From: a virus
Virus record (IMG/VR): IMGVR_UViG_3300037508_001170
Coordinates: 1 to 33,869 of that record
Length of the DNA stretch: 33,869 nt
Strand: one strand, 5' to 3'
The position numbers were made by a program, and so were the translations under genes. Positions 1 to 8,184 of this stretch are shown piece after piece (within the stretch, counting starts at the first letter, position 1; the number at the start of each line of letters is the position of its first letter). The notes under the pieces were generated by a model. That model was not told the origin of the DNA and ran no database searches. It saw only the letters and a program-made list of their open reading frames with translations.

Positions 1-154
1 AGAAAGAATATCTAAAAGAATATATCTTTTTTCCAATCTAGAAGATATAATAGAAGAGTCAGTCTATTATAGGACTCACTCAGATAATTTTTGTTATCCA
101 AAAATATCTATTCTAAATATAAAACATGATGATTGTAGGGTCAAAATTATATGA
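1..154 (+). CDS. C-terminal fragment of an upstream gene
   Basis: An open frame enters from the left edge (full codons from base 2) and runs about 50 residues to a TGA at 152-154. The TGA overlaps the ATG of the primase gene in an ATGA arrangement, which is typical of translationally coupled phage genes and supports this being real coding sequence. The visible tail contains Ile, Tyr and charged residues and no motif I recognise. Its position before the primase suggests a replication-module gene, but nothing in the residues shows this. Confidence 0.6.
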   Translation, partial: ERISKRIYLFSNLEDIIEESVYYRTHSDNFCYPKISILNIKHDDCRVKII

Positions 155-1353
155 AAATTTGTGAAAGATCAAATAAGTTTTTATCTTCTTGGAAATATGT
201 AGAAATAGCTAAATATGTTCCCTCCCTTAATAGAGTTATTAGAGTTAAATCTGGAGATAAAACTACATTTATAACCGATGAAGATATTCCTTTTTTTAGG
301 GAAGACAATGATAATACTGGATTGTATACATCTATATGGAAATATAATTATCCAGATATTGAAAAATCAACAAGATTAAGTTCATTATATTTTGATCTAG
401 ATAACACCAATGGTGATATATCATTAGAGGAAACCATTAGATTAAAAGAATACCTATTGCAGTATATTCCTGAAGAATCTATTATTGTTTACTTTACTGG
501 CAAAAAAGGTTTTCACATCGAGTGCGAAGCTGTTGCTCTTGGGATTAATCCATCTAATAAACTACCAGAAATTTTTAGGCATATTGCAAACAAAGTAAAC
601 GATAAATTAAATCTTACATCTTTAGATTTTAGTGTTTACGATCCAAGAAGAATGTGGCGCCTTGAAGGTACAATGCATCAAGATACATTACTTTATAAGA
701 ATAAAATTAATGTGGATTTACTATATACTAATATGGATACTATTAAACAATATTGCGTAAATAGATTCAGCAACATTGTAATTGATCAATCATTTAACTC
801 TAAAGCTAATGAGTGGTTTAGAGATTTTACATATGATTTAGAAATTGAAAAAGAAAAATCAAAAGATTTTATGTCTTACTTCAATAAATATGGTTCATCT
901 GCGTTTAAAAAGTTAGATGAATCAGAAAGAGAATTTACAAAAGAAAAACTACTAACAGGCTGCACCGCCGTACAAAGATTATATGATCAAGCAAAAGAGA
1001 AAAAATTTCTTGAACATGAAGCTAGATTATTCCTATGTTCCATACTTACTTACAGTGAAGATTCAATAAAATTTCTTCATGAAATACTTAGTAATTGCGA
1101 CGATTACAATTGGGAAAAATCTAATAGCCACATAAGAGACTGGGTCAAAAGAAGAGAACTCGGAATTGGCGGTAGACCATATACGTGTGAGAGAGCAAAT
1201 GCTGTTGGCGTTGGTTGTGGTGAGTGTTCTTTGGAGCAAAAAAAGAAATGGATTAAAGTTGGAGATAAATATATAGAAACAGAAGAAAAGTCTTCTCCAT
1301 CTCCAGTTAGATTTGCGTACAAACTAAAAAATAAAGGAGGTGAAAATGTCTAA
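151..1353 (+). CDS. Archaeo-eukaryotic primase (AEP) family DNA primase
   Basis: This 400-residue protein is probably the phage primase, making primers for the DnaE polymerase encoded two genes downstream. Three AEP (PriS-like) signatures are visible in order: a metal-binding DLD at D82/D84 in YFDLDN, a nucleotide-binding TGKKGFHIE with H122, and a third-acid/arginine block around D159-R170 (VYDPRRMWRLEG). These are the motifs of the small-subunit primase fold, not the DnaG TOPRIM fold. The C-terminal part holds clustered cysteines (CERANAVGVGCGEC), possibly a metal or Fe-S site. The start overlaps the preceding stop by four bases. A primase-polymerase is an alternative activity. No helicase domain is fused to it and none is visible in the window. 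Confidence 0.85.
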   Translation: MKICERSNKFLSSWKYVEIAKYVPSLNRVIRVKSGDKTTFITDEDIPFFREDNDNTGLYTSIWKYNYPDIEKSTRLSSLYFDLDNTNGDISLEETIRLKEYLLQYIPEESIIVYFTGKKGFHIECEAVALGINPSNKLPEIFRHIANKVNDKLNLTSLDFSVYDPRRMWRLEGTMHQDTLLYKNKINVDLLYTNMDTIKQYCVNRFSNIVIDQSFNSKANEWFRDFTYDLEIEKEKSKDFMSYFNKYGSSAFKKLDESEREFTKEKLLTGCTAVQRLYDQAKEKKFLEHEARLFLCSILTYSEDSIKFLHEILSNCDDYNWEKSNSHIRDWVKRRELGIGGRPYTCERANAVGVGCGECSLEQKKKWIKVGDKYIETEEKSSPSPVRFAYKLKNKGGENV

Positions 1354-1552
1354 TATACAAAATCCAGATGATGTTATTGGAGTGTGCTCTGAGTGTAAGT
1401 CGGATCAGCCAGATCAATACATGGAAAGAAGTCCTTTTGCTCAGGAAGGTAAGCCTGTTCCTTGCAAGTATTGTGGCGGAGTTGTAATTATTACATATAG
1501 AGAAACAAGAGATAGTGCTCTTGATGGCTCAGATAGAAGTAGAGGAATTTAG
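1346..1552 (+). CDS. Small zinc-ribbon protein
   Basis: A 68-residue protein with two CxxC knuckles (CSEC near the N terminus and CKYC near residue 40), spaced as in a zinc ribbon, and a charged C terminus. An in-frame GTG at 1340 would add two residues, but it lies inside the AGGAGG ribosome-binding site at 1335-1340. The ATG at 1346, five bases after that site, is therefore the better start. The gene overlaps the end of the primase gene by eight bases, and its TAG overlaps the GTG of the polymerase gene by one base. It is probably translated with the replication operon. The function is unknown; binding of nucleic acid or of a replication protein is possible. Confidence 0.8.
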   Translation: MSNIQNPDDVIGVCSECKSDQPDQYMERSPFAQEGKPVPCKYCGGVVIITYRETRDSALDGSDRSRGI

Positions 1553-4500
1553 TGAAAAATTGGACAAATCTCCACAACCATACAGTCTATTCTATGCTCG
1601 ATGGACATGGAAGAATTGAGGAGTATTTAGACAGAGCTAGATCTCTTGGAATGAAAGGTCTAGCTACAACTGATCATGGCAATATACACTCGTGGCTTGA
1701 TTTCTATGATGCAGGTCAAGCTACGGGTGTAAAGCCAATTCTTGGTTCTGAATTTTATCAAGCTAGAAAAACCAGATTTGATAAAGACGAGGAAGAAAGA
1801 TCTGGTCCGGCCAAAAATGAATGGGAACAAAGAGGGCCATATCATATAACAATTCTAGCTAAAAATAATGTTGGTTATAAAAATATTATTAAAATGTCAT
1901 CAAGATCATTTCTTGAAGGATATTACGTTAAGCCTAGAATCGATCACGATCTTATATCTCAACACTCTGATGGAATCATTGTGCTATCTGGCTGCCTAAA
2001 TAGTGAAGTGTCTCAGGCTTTACTAAGAAATGATTTTGACTACGCCCTTAACTCAGCTAAGAAAATGCAGGATATTGTTGGTAGAGAAAATTATTTTATA
2101 GAAGTTCAAGACCATGGTCTTTCCGAGCAACGCAAAGTATTTAACCAATTAGTTGAAATAGCTTCCATTATTGGAGCCAAAGTAGTCCCAAGTGGAGACT
2201 GCCACTACGTGCATCAAAATGACGCTCGCGCCCATGACATCATGCTATGTGTTGCTACAAACTGTAATATTCATACTCCAAATAGATTTTCTTTTAGTGG
2301 TGATGAATTCTATCTTCAGTCATATGATGAGATGGAAAGAAAATTTAATCCTGATTGGTTAAAGAATACCATGGACGTATGTGATATGGTTGATATTAAT
2401 TTAAATTTTGGAAACATATATTTTCCAGATTTTCCAATTCCAACAAAAGAAACATCTAATGATTACTTCGAAAGATTAGCTTGGAGTGGTTTAAAGGAAA
2501 GATATGGCGATGCACTTCCGCAGGATATTATAGATAGAGCTAATCATGAAATACGTGTAGTAAAAGATATGGGATTTCCAGAATATTTTCTAGTTGTTTC
2601 AGATCTAGTTAATTGGGCTAAAAATAATAATGTTAGAGTTGGGTGGGGAAGAGGTTCTGCTGCTGGCAGTATATTATCTTACGCATTTAAAATTACTAAC
2701 CTAGATCCAATTAAGTTTGGTTTAATGTTTGAAAGATTCCTTGTCGAGGGAAGAAAGTCAATGCCAGATATAGATCTAGACTTTGACGATAGACATAGAG
2801 ATGAAGTTATTAACTACGCTAGAAGTAAATATGGCGTAGATCATGTTGCACATATATGTACGTTCAATAAGACAGGAGCTCGTCAATCTATACGAGACGC
2901 TGCCAGAGCACTAGGTCATGATTTTGCAGCAGGGGATACCGTAGCTAAGCTTGTGCCTCCGCCTATTTTGGGTATATCTAAAAATCTTTCTGAGTGCATG
3001 GAAGTTGCTGACTTTTCAGAATTATACAAAAAAGATAATACAGCTAAAGAAATTGTAGACACTGCATTTGGATTAGAAGGCCTTGTTCGGCAAACAGGAA
3101 TTCATGCCGCTGGTGTAGTTATATCAAAAGGCCCATTAACTGATTACTTACCAATTATGCAAAAGGGTGTAGATAATCCAATTGTAACCCAGTGGGATAT
3201 GGGTCGAGTTGAACAATGTGGTCTACTAAAAATAGACTTTCTTGGTTTAAGAAACCTAGGTGTCATTGATTCTTGTGTCAAGCTAATAGACAAACATAAG
3301 GGGATATCAATTGATATTGATTTAATACCATTGGATGATGCTAAAACTTATGACGAATTATGTAGAGGCAATTGTGCTGGAGTATTCCAGCTTGAGTCAT
3401 CATCTATGAGAGAAATGATGATCTCTTTGCAGCCAAGAAGTATAGAAGACATAATGGCCCTTATATCACTACATAGACCTGGACCAATGGGTTCGGGAAT
3501 GGATAAAGAGTATATAGACAGAAAACATGGTCGTAGTAGAATCAAATATGATGATCCTAAATTAGAATCTGTTTTAGCGCCATCTCTGGGTATTATGCTA
3601 TATCAGGAAGATGTTCTTGGTGTAGCTAGAGAATTAGCTGGCTTTTCTTCGGCAGAAGCCGATGACTTACGCAAAGTTATAGGTAAAAAGTTAATGGATA
3701 AAATTGCTAAAATGCGCAGTAAATTTGTTGAAGGTTGTGTTAAATCTTCTCAGATATCTGAACAGTTAGCTAATAAAATTTTCTCAGACATTGAATACTT
3801 TGGCGGATACGGTTTCAACAGAGCGCATGCCGCCAGTTACGCAATGATTAGTTATGTAACAGCATACTTAAAGGCTAACTATACTGTTGAATATATGGCT
3901 GCACTTATGTCTTCTGTTGTTGGAAATAAAGATAAGCAATCATTTTATCTATCCGACTGTAGGAAGCTAGGCATATCAGTGCTACCACCTTCGGTAAATT
4001 ATTCTGGATTTGACTTTGAGGTTATAGATGATTCTTCTATTGTTTTTGGACTATCAGCTGTTAACGGAATTGGGTCATCAATAGCAGACGCTATTGTTTC
4101 ATCTAGAGATGAATTAAATCCGTATAAAAATTTATCAGACTTTTTTAGGAGATGTGATCCTACAATTCTTAAGAAATCAACATTAGAACACCTAGCTATG
4201 GCCGGTGCACTAGACGAATTAATTGATGAATATAAAGTTGGATATAATAGATTAGAAGAATTATCTATTTTAGAAAAAGAAAAAGATGAACTTGGAATTT
4301 ATGTTACTACTCATCCAGTTCTTGGTATCTGGGATATTCTTTCTAAAAAAATAACATGTGAAATTATTGATTTGATTAATTACACTGTTGGATCTTCTGT
4401 AAAAATCGGTGGAATAATAACTGCAGTAAAGAAAATCATGACCAAAAAAGGTCAGAAAATGTTTAAGATTACGATTGAGGATATATCTTCTGATATTGAA

Positions 4501-4884
4501 ATAATAATCTTTCCCAACGCAGCCAAATCTATTTCGGATGACTATTTTAATAAAGGTGATGTTTTAATCATATCTGGCAATCTTTCAAAAGAAGGGGATG
4601 AAGAAAACCCAGTTGCAAAGATATATTATTCGTCTTGCGAAAAAATAGATTCACATTTATTTTTAACAGGAAAAGCTTTAGTTTTTGATGTTGATAAAGA
4701 TATATCACCCGTCTTACTCAACAAAATATATGATATAATTAATTCCTCAAAAGGAGATAGACCTGTATTCTTGCAGGTTAATTCTGAAAAACATAAATTT
4801 ATTTACAAATATAAAATAGAAGCTTCACCCAACGTAGAGTCTTCTATTAAAAAGCTAATTGAATTGGAGAGTAATAATGTCTAG
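1552..4884 (+). CDS. dnaE: DNA polymerase III alpha subunit (DnaE type)
   Basis: The replicative C-family DNA polymerase of the phage, 1110 residues, close to full bacterial DnaE length. The N-terminal PHP domain keeps the metal-binding pattern: H8 and H10 in LHNHT, D41/H42 in TTDHGN, E67, H98, and the later GDCHYVH. This is the set found in DnaE proteins whose PHP domain proofreads, unlike E. coli DnaE. The polymerase core has D406/D408 in MPDIDLDF and D562 in KIDFLGLR, the catalytic aspartates of the family. Gly-rich GRGSAAGS and the FNRAHAASYA finger motif are also present. An OB-fold lies around residues 946-1025. The start is GTG overlapping the zinc-ribbon stop. Neither a fused nor a neighbouring epsilon subunit is visible, so PHP proofreading would be useful. 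Confidence 0.97.
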   Translation: MKNWTNLHNHTVYSMLDGHGRIEEYLDRARSLGMKGLATTDHGNIHSWLDFYDAGQATGVKPILGSEFYQARKTRFDKDEEERSGPAKNEWEQRGPYHITILAKNNVGYKNIIKMSSRSFLEGYYVKPRIDHDLISQHSDGIIVLSGCLNSEVSQALLRNDFDYALNSAKKMQDIVGRENYFIEVQDHGLSEQRKVFNQLVEIASIIGAKVVPSGDCHYVHQNDARAHDIMLCVATNCNIHTPNRFSFSGDEFYLQSYDEMERKFNPDWLKNTMDVCDMVDINLNFGNIYFPDFPIPTKETSNDYFERLAWSGLKERYGDALPQDIIDRANHEIRVVKDMGFPEYFLVVSDLVNWAKNNNVRVGWGRGSAAGSILSYAFKITNLDPIKFGLMFERFLVEGRKSMPDIDLDFDDRHRDEVINYARSKYGVDHVAHICTFNKTGARQSIRDAARALGHDFAAGDTVAKLVPPPILGISKNLSECMEVADFSELYKKDNTAKEIVDTAFGLEGLVRQTGIHAAGVVISKGPLTDYLPIMQKGVDNPIVTQWDMGRVEQCGLLKIDFLGLRNLGVIDSCVKLIDKHKGISIDIDLIPLDDAKTYDELCRGNCAGVFQLESSSMREMMISLQPRSIEDIMALISLHRPGPMGSGMDKEYIDRKHGRSRIKYDDPKLESVLAPSLGIMLYQEDVLGVARELAGFSSAEADDLRKVIGKKLMDKIAKMRSKFVEGCVKSSQISEQLANKIFSDIEYFGGYGFNRAHAASYAMISYVTAYLKANYTVEYMAALMSSVVGNKDKQSFYLSDCRKLGISVLPPSVNYSGFDFEVIDDSSIVFGLSAVNGIGSSIADAIVSSRDELNPYKNLSDFFRRCDPTILKKSTLEHLAMAGALDELIDEYKVGYNRLEELSILEKEKDELGIYVTTHPVLGIWDILSKKITCEIIDLINYTVGSSVKIGGIITAVKKIMTKKGQKMFKITIEDISSDIEIIIFPNAAKSISDDYFNKGDVLIISGNLSKEGDEENPVAKIYYSSCEKIDSHLFLTGKALVFDVDKDISPVLLNKIYDIINSSKGDRPVFLQVNSEKHKFIYKYKIEASPNVESSIKKLIELESNNV

Positions 4885-5242
4885 TGTTGGTCCTACTATT
4901 AATCCTGTAGAAAAATGGTGTTGGGTATTCTGCTCATCATGCAATAGATGTCAAGACAAGGGTAGATACACTAAATGTAACGGTTGCTCTGGAAGATATG
5001 ATCCAGAATTAAAAATTAAAGTTGATAATGAAGATTTTTGCGACTGCAAAAATGGAATCCTTAGATGGAAGACACAGCAAGGTCGTTTAGTTATGACTAA
5101 GTTTAACTCAAATCCATTCAAGGGTAGCGTTAGATATCAGAAGAAAACAGAAGACGAAAGAGACTGGGACTCTTACGTAAAAGATATGAGAGAAAAAATG
5201 GATAATCCAAATTGGAATCCAATAACAATTTATGAGGAGTAA
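4877..5242 (+). CDS. Cys-rich hypothetical protein
   Basis: A 121-residue protein whose first half is cysteine-rich (WCWVFCSSCNRC, KCNGC, FCDCKNG), consistent with one or two structural zinc sites. The C-terminal half is charged and rich in Trp and Asn. The ATG at 4877 is preceded by GGAG at 4865 and overlaps the dnaE stop by eight bases. A TTG further upstream would add six residues and has no better ribosome-binding site. I do not recognise the family. Its place in the replication operon suggests a role near DNA metabolism, which is inference only. Confidence 0.75.
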   Translation: MSSVGPTINPVEKWCWVFCSSCNRCQDKGRYTKCNGCSGRYDPELKIKVDNEDFCDCKNGILRWKTQQGRLVMTKFNSNPFKGSVRYQKKTEDERDWDSYVKDMREKMDNPNWNPITIYEE

Positions 5243-5244
5243 AA

Positions 5245-5469
5245 ATGTCAATTCCCGCAGTTGTGCAAAAAGGAAACATTAAATTAACTGAATATACAGA
5301 TTCAACATATAATTATGAAGATAAATTATTTTTACAATGTACTTGTGTTGGTTTTTATTTGACACCTAAAGACCTAAAAGATCTGTACACAGTAATTCAT
5401 TACTATCTTAATGCAGATGAGATAACAGATGTTGAGGTTATGATTGGTGGCGAAAATGTGGCCATCTGA
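5245..5469 (+). CDS. Hypothetical protein, 74 residues
   Basis: A small acidic protein preceded by a clear GAGGAG ribosome-binding site that overlaps the previous gene's last codons. It contains a short Cys-x-Cys (QCTCVGFYLT) and a predicted helix (PKDLKDLYTVIHYYL). No family is recognised. Its stop overlaps the start of the next small gene. Confidence 0.7.
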   Translation: MSIPAVVQKGNIKLTEYTDSTYNYEDKLFLQCTCVGFYLTPKDLKDLYTVIHYYLNADEITDVEVMIGGENVAI

Positions 5470-5617
5470 CGATTATATGGAGATAGGTGAAACTGGTTGG
5501 ATTCCAACGAAGAATGGCTGTTACGTAAATAAGCATAATGGTCATACAATAGACGAGATGGGAAAAGAATATGATCAGGAAGGAAATCTAATTTTTGACC
5601 CAAATGAATATGAATAG
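5456..5617 (+). CDS. Hypothetical protein, 53 residues
   Basis: A short frame from ATG 5456 to TAG 5615-5617, beginning MWPSDDYMEIGETGW and ending DPNEYE. It overlaps the previous gene by 14 bases, fills what would otherwise be a gap, and ends nine bases before the next start. The protein is very acidic. The GGTGG at 5447-5451 is a weak ribosome-binding site, so translation may be coupled to the upstream gene. No known family is seen. Confidence 0.65.
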   Translation: MWPSDDYMEIGETGWIPTKNGCYVNKHNGHTIDEMGKEYDQEGNLIFDPNEYE

Positions 5618-5626
5618 GAGTATTTT

Positions 5627-6421
5627 TTGTTATCAATACCAATTAAAAGTTATGAATCACTTAGCTATTTAGAACGGCTTAGTCTAGTAGATTTTTCCTA
5701 CTCTAGAATAGATACATACACACAATGTCCAGCTAAGTATTTTTATTCTTATATACAAAAAGAGCCAAGACAGTTCAACGCAGCTGCTACTCTTGGTAAT
5801 ATTGTTCACTCTGTCTTAGAGAATAAATTAGAAAATAATAAACAAATAGATTTAGAAGAACTTAAATTAGAATATGAAAAAAATATCCCAATTTGGGATC
5901 CAGATAATAAAATATCCAATGAACTAATATCTGTTGGATCTCGAATAATAGATGACTTTTATGATACTAATAGTGATGTAGATTTTCATATCTTTGATAA
6001 AGAGTTGGCATTCAGTTTAATTATTGGCAGCTACAAGATAATAGGCTTTATAGATAGAGTAGATGTATATGAAGATAGAGTTCATATAACTGATTACAAA
6101 ACAGGCAAATGGGAAGTAACTCTTAAGGAGGTTCCTAATAATTTGCAGTTAGGAATATATGCGCTAGCTATGGATCATATATTCCCAGATAAAGAAGTAT
6201 ATGCAGAGTTATACTATCTTAGATCTGGAAAGAAAAAAGGTCATCTATTTTCTAAGCAAGATATTGAAAATGTAAAAGTAAAGTTGATTCAATCTATAAA
6301 TAATATTATTTCAGATAGAAATTTCAATCCAACATCAAACGTAAGAATATGTAGCTATTGCGACCATGCAGCTTCTGGAGCTTGTGGTACTGGTGTTTTT
6401 AGAAATAAGAAAAGAAGTTAG
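5627..6421 (+). CDS. RecB-like PD-(D/E)xK nuclease with probable Fe-S cysteines
   Basis: A 264-residue nuclease of the RecB/AddB C-terminal or Cas4-like class (PDDEXK_1 fold). Visible motifs are H61 in GNIVHSVLE, D143/D146 in GFIDRVD, and D156-x-K158 in TDYKTGKW, followed by the Q-rich LQLGIYALA helix typical of RecB nucleases. C34 (in QCPAKYFY) and C242, C245 and C253 near the C terminus match the split four-cysteine pattern that holds a 4Fe-4S cluster in AddB and Cas4. It probably processes DNA ends in phage recombination or degrades host DNA. The start is TTG, chosen because AGGAG lies six bases upstream. No CRISPR array or other cas gene is present, so Cas4 in the adaptation sense is not implied. 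Confidence 0.88.
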   Translation: MLSIPIKSYESLSYLERLSLVDFSYSRIDTYTQCPAKYFYSYIQKEPRQFNAAATLGNIVHSVLENKLENNKQIDLEELKLEYEKNIPIWDPDNKISNELISVGSRIIDDFYDTNSDVDFHIFDKELAFSLIIGSYKIIGFIDRVDVYEDRVHITDYKTGKWEVTLKEVPNNLQLGIYALAMDHIFPDKEVYAELYYLRSGKKKGHLFSKQDIENVKVKLIQSINNIISDRNFNPTSNVRICSYCDHAASGACGTGVFRNKKRS

Positions 6422-6427
6422 ACAAAT

Positions 6428-6463
6428 AAAAATGGGGCCGGTTTCCCAGCCCCATTTTTATTT
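6428..6463. terminator. Bidirectional hairpin terminator
   Basis: A perfect 11-bp stem pairs 6428-6438 with 6449-6459 around a 10-base loop. The stem is GC-rich in the centre and flanked by A-run and T-run, so it gives a U-tract in both directions. It lies between the plus-strand nuclease gene (stop 6421) and the convergent minus-strand gene ending at 6479, and probably ends both transcripts. Confidence 0.9.
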
Positions 6464-6478
6464 TATTTTATATAAGAA

Positions 6479-6652
6479 TCAGAAGTCTGATTCGGAAGAG
6501 TCAGCGATGTCAAACTCGGTAAACTCAGTTACCAACTTAATTGCCGAATCAAAGTCATAACCATAGTTTACAACTAGGTCTTCAGCAATTTCGCTGTTCA
6601 TTTGGTCAATTGTTTCCTTGATGATTTCATTTAGTGTATTAATGGTGGACAT
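6479..6652 (-). CDS. Small acidic protein, convergent minus-strand gene
   Basis: The minus strand has a 57-codon frame from ATG at 6652 to TGA at 6479-6481. The product begins MSTINTLNEIIKET and ends SESDF. It is strongly acidic and predicted mostly helical. Upstream on the same strand is a purine-rich AAAGAAAG, a plausible ribosome-binding site, preceded by an 8-bp hairpin (6673-6692). The gene stops just before the bidirectional terminator. It is the only minus-strand gene in the first 22 kb, so it is likely a separately controlled unit. A small regulator or inhibitor is possible. No family is recognised. Confidence 0.75.
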   Translation of the reverse strand: MSTINTLNEIIKETIDQMNSEIAEDLVVNYGYDFDSAIKLVTEFTEFDIADSSESDF

Positions 6653-6672
6653 TATATTTTCTTTCTTTTTAG

Positions 6673-6692
6673 GCTACAACTTGCGTTGTAGC
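6673..6692. promoter_or_regulatory. 8-bp inverted repeat in the intergenic region
   Basis: GCTACAAC at 6673-6680 pairs with GTTGTAGC at 6685-6692 around a TTGC loop. It lies in the 5' leader of the minus-strand gene and upstream of the plus-strand promoter. On the plus strand it is followed by a T-rich run, so it could also act as a terminator. A protein-binding operator between divergent promoters is the other option. Confidence 0.5.
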
Positions 6693-6699
6693 GTTTGGT

Positions 6700-6728
6700 T
6701 TGTTTTTTTTTACTTTTTATTGTATAAT
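6700..6728 (+). promoter_or_regulatory. Sigma-70-type promoter for the endonuclease-sigma operon
   Basis: A TTGTTT -35 box (6700-6705), a 17-bp spacer and a perfect TATAAT -10 box (6723-6728) precede the gene at 6761. Transcription would start near 6735, leaving a leader of about 26 nt that contains an AAGGA ribosome-binding site. Confidence 0.7.
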
Positions 6729-6760
6729 ATAGATACGCTTATAGACATAAAGGATACAGG

Positions 6761-7324
6761 ATGCAGACACGGATTGCAACGCCAAACGATTTTTTTCTGG
6801 AAAAATCTTCGTTCAAAAAACAACCTAATTTGAATAATATCAGAAACAAGCAGGTTGATCAAGCAATTATGAATGATGAACTTCCAAAAAGAAAAAAAGG
6901 AAACGCATATCAATATACTAAAACTGGTTACAGGAAAGATATTGACATGAATGTTAGATCAAGTTGGGAAGCAAATTTTGTCAGGATTTTAAAATTATAT
7001 AAAATTGATTTTGAATTTGAGCCAACAGTATTTCCATTTCCAATTAAAAGGGGAACAAGAGCTTACACTCCAGATTTTCTACTGACAAGGAATAATGAAT
7101 GGATTGAAGTCAAAGGCTATCTAGATGATAAAAGTAAACTAAAATTGAAAAGGTTTAAAAGATATTATCCAGACGAGTTTGCAAAGCTAACTTGTGTCAT
7201 TAGCAAATACTCCACCGACGCTAAAAATTTTATGAACGAACTAGAGGTTCCGGTAATAATTTATTATGAAGATATAAGAGATATATATAGTGATTATTTT
7301 ATAAATTGGGAAGGCAAGAAATGA
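6761..7324 (+). CDS. PD-(D/E)xK endonuclease
   Basis: A 187-residue predicted nuclease. The core matches a phage endonuclease pattern: an RSSWEANF helix with E70, then YTPDF with D105, then E116-V-K118 in WIEVKGY, giving the E...D...ExK active site. The N-terminal third is basic and may bind DNA. Proteins of this layout are often annotated as homing or restriction-like endonucleases and can also act as resolvases, so the substrate cannot be fixed. It is first in the operon behind the promoter at 6700-6728, uses AAGGA as ribosome-binding site, and its TGA overlaps the sigma-like gene in ATGA. Confidence 0.8.
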   Translation: MQTRIATPNDFFLEKSSFKKQPNLNNIRNKQVDQAIMNDELPKRKKGNAYQYTKTGYRKDIDMNVRSSWEANFVRILKLYKIDFEFEPTVFPFPIKRGTRAYTPDFLLTRNNEWIEVKGYLDDKSKLKLKRFKRYYPDEFAKLTCVISKYSTDAKNFMNELEVPVIIYYEDIRDIYSDYFINWEGKK

Positions 7325-8184
7325 GTAGTTATAAGGAGCAGTATTATTCACTGCAAGAAAATGAAATGCAAGATCTTATAGACAAGGCAAAAAAGGGTTC
7401 AGGTCATCATCAGGAAGAGTTGCTGAAAGTGTTTAGTAACTTCTTAACTAAATATACGTCACTGCTGTATTATTCCAAGTTTAATCTAAATGATTATGAT
7501 ATTCGAAGGTTTATTTCTTTGTTCATCAAAGATCCCGGTACACGTTTTGCGTTAATGAAAAACAAACTTAATCAAAATAACACGAGAGTGATCAATGAGT
7601 GTATGAGGGGCATTAACTATATGGCAAGAAGGTATGGTGACGAGGAAGATATCCGCCAAACAATAAACCTAACATTTTTTCAGTGTATTAACAGATATGA
7701 GAGAAAAGATTCAGCAAAAGGTCCAATACCATTTAGTGGATTTTTATATAGTTATTTTTTTTATCTACTAAAAAAGAATGTTGATACATTTTTAATTGAT
7801 CAGCTTGGTAGAAAAACTTTCCCACTACTCAGTGACGATGCGACAACAGATGAAAGTGATGAAAACTATGTTGTAGGATTTAAGGCAGATCCAGTAGAAT
7901 ACTCCTTAGAGCAGATGCTTTCTACCGATAAAATTGATGAATTTTGGGTTCTTGGAGAGAAAAATGTATCACCGTTTGATAGACTATCTGTTCAGGAAAG
8001 ACAGCTTTTAAAATGGAGATATGTAGATGGTGAAAGATCCAGTGAAATATCTCTAAAAATAAATGAGCATCCCAATACAATTAGAGAGCATTTAACTAAA
8101 ATTAAAAATAAAGTTAGAGATTTAATAATTGAATTAGAAATTGATGAATACGCAATTCTTTTATCAGCGGAGAAGGTAAAGTGA
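7321..8184 (+). CDS. Sigma-70-like phage transcription factor
   Basis: A 287-residue protein with the two conserved halves of a sigma factor. Region 2 is seen at about residues 100-160 (EEDIRQTINLTFFQCINRYERKD, then PFSGFLYSYFFYLLKK), matching the EDL-Q-E...A..RFD...F..Y pattern. Region 4 lies at about residues 222-270, with LSVQERQLLKWRYVDG then a helix-turn-helix SSEISLKINEHPNTIREHL. An N-terminal helical stretch of about 90 residues is unusual, and region 3 is reduced to an acidic linker. It probably directs host RNA polymerase to middle or late phage promoters. The ATG at 7321 follows AAGG by six bases; a TTG at 7306 is less likely. Confidence 0.82.
   Translation: MSSYKEQYYSLQENEMQDLIDKAKKGSGHHQEELLKVFSNFLTKYTSLLYYSKFNLNDYDIRRFISLFIKDPGTRFALMKNKLNQNNTRVINECMRGINYMARRYGDEEDIRQTINLTFFQCINRYERKDSAKGPIPFSGFLYSYFFYLLKKNVDTFLIDQLGRKTFPLLSDDATTDESDENYVVGFKADPVEYSLEQMLSTDKIDEFWVLGEKNVSPFDRLSVQERQLLKWRYVDGERSSEISLKINEHPNTIREHLTKIKNKVRDLIIELEIDEYAILLSAEKVK

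Noticed and set aside
5627-6421. Cas4 and therefore a CRISPR adaptation system
   Set aside because: The nuclease and cysteine pattern fit, but no Cas1, Cas2, other cas gene or array is present. A phage recombination nuclease is simpler.
6366-6560. Plus-strand frame across the nuclease end and terminator
   Set aside because: It runs through the terminator hairpin and opposite the minus-strand gene, and it has no ribosome-binding site.
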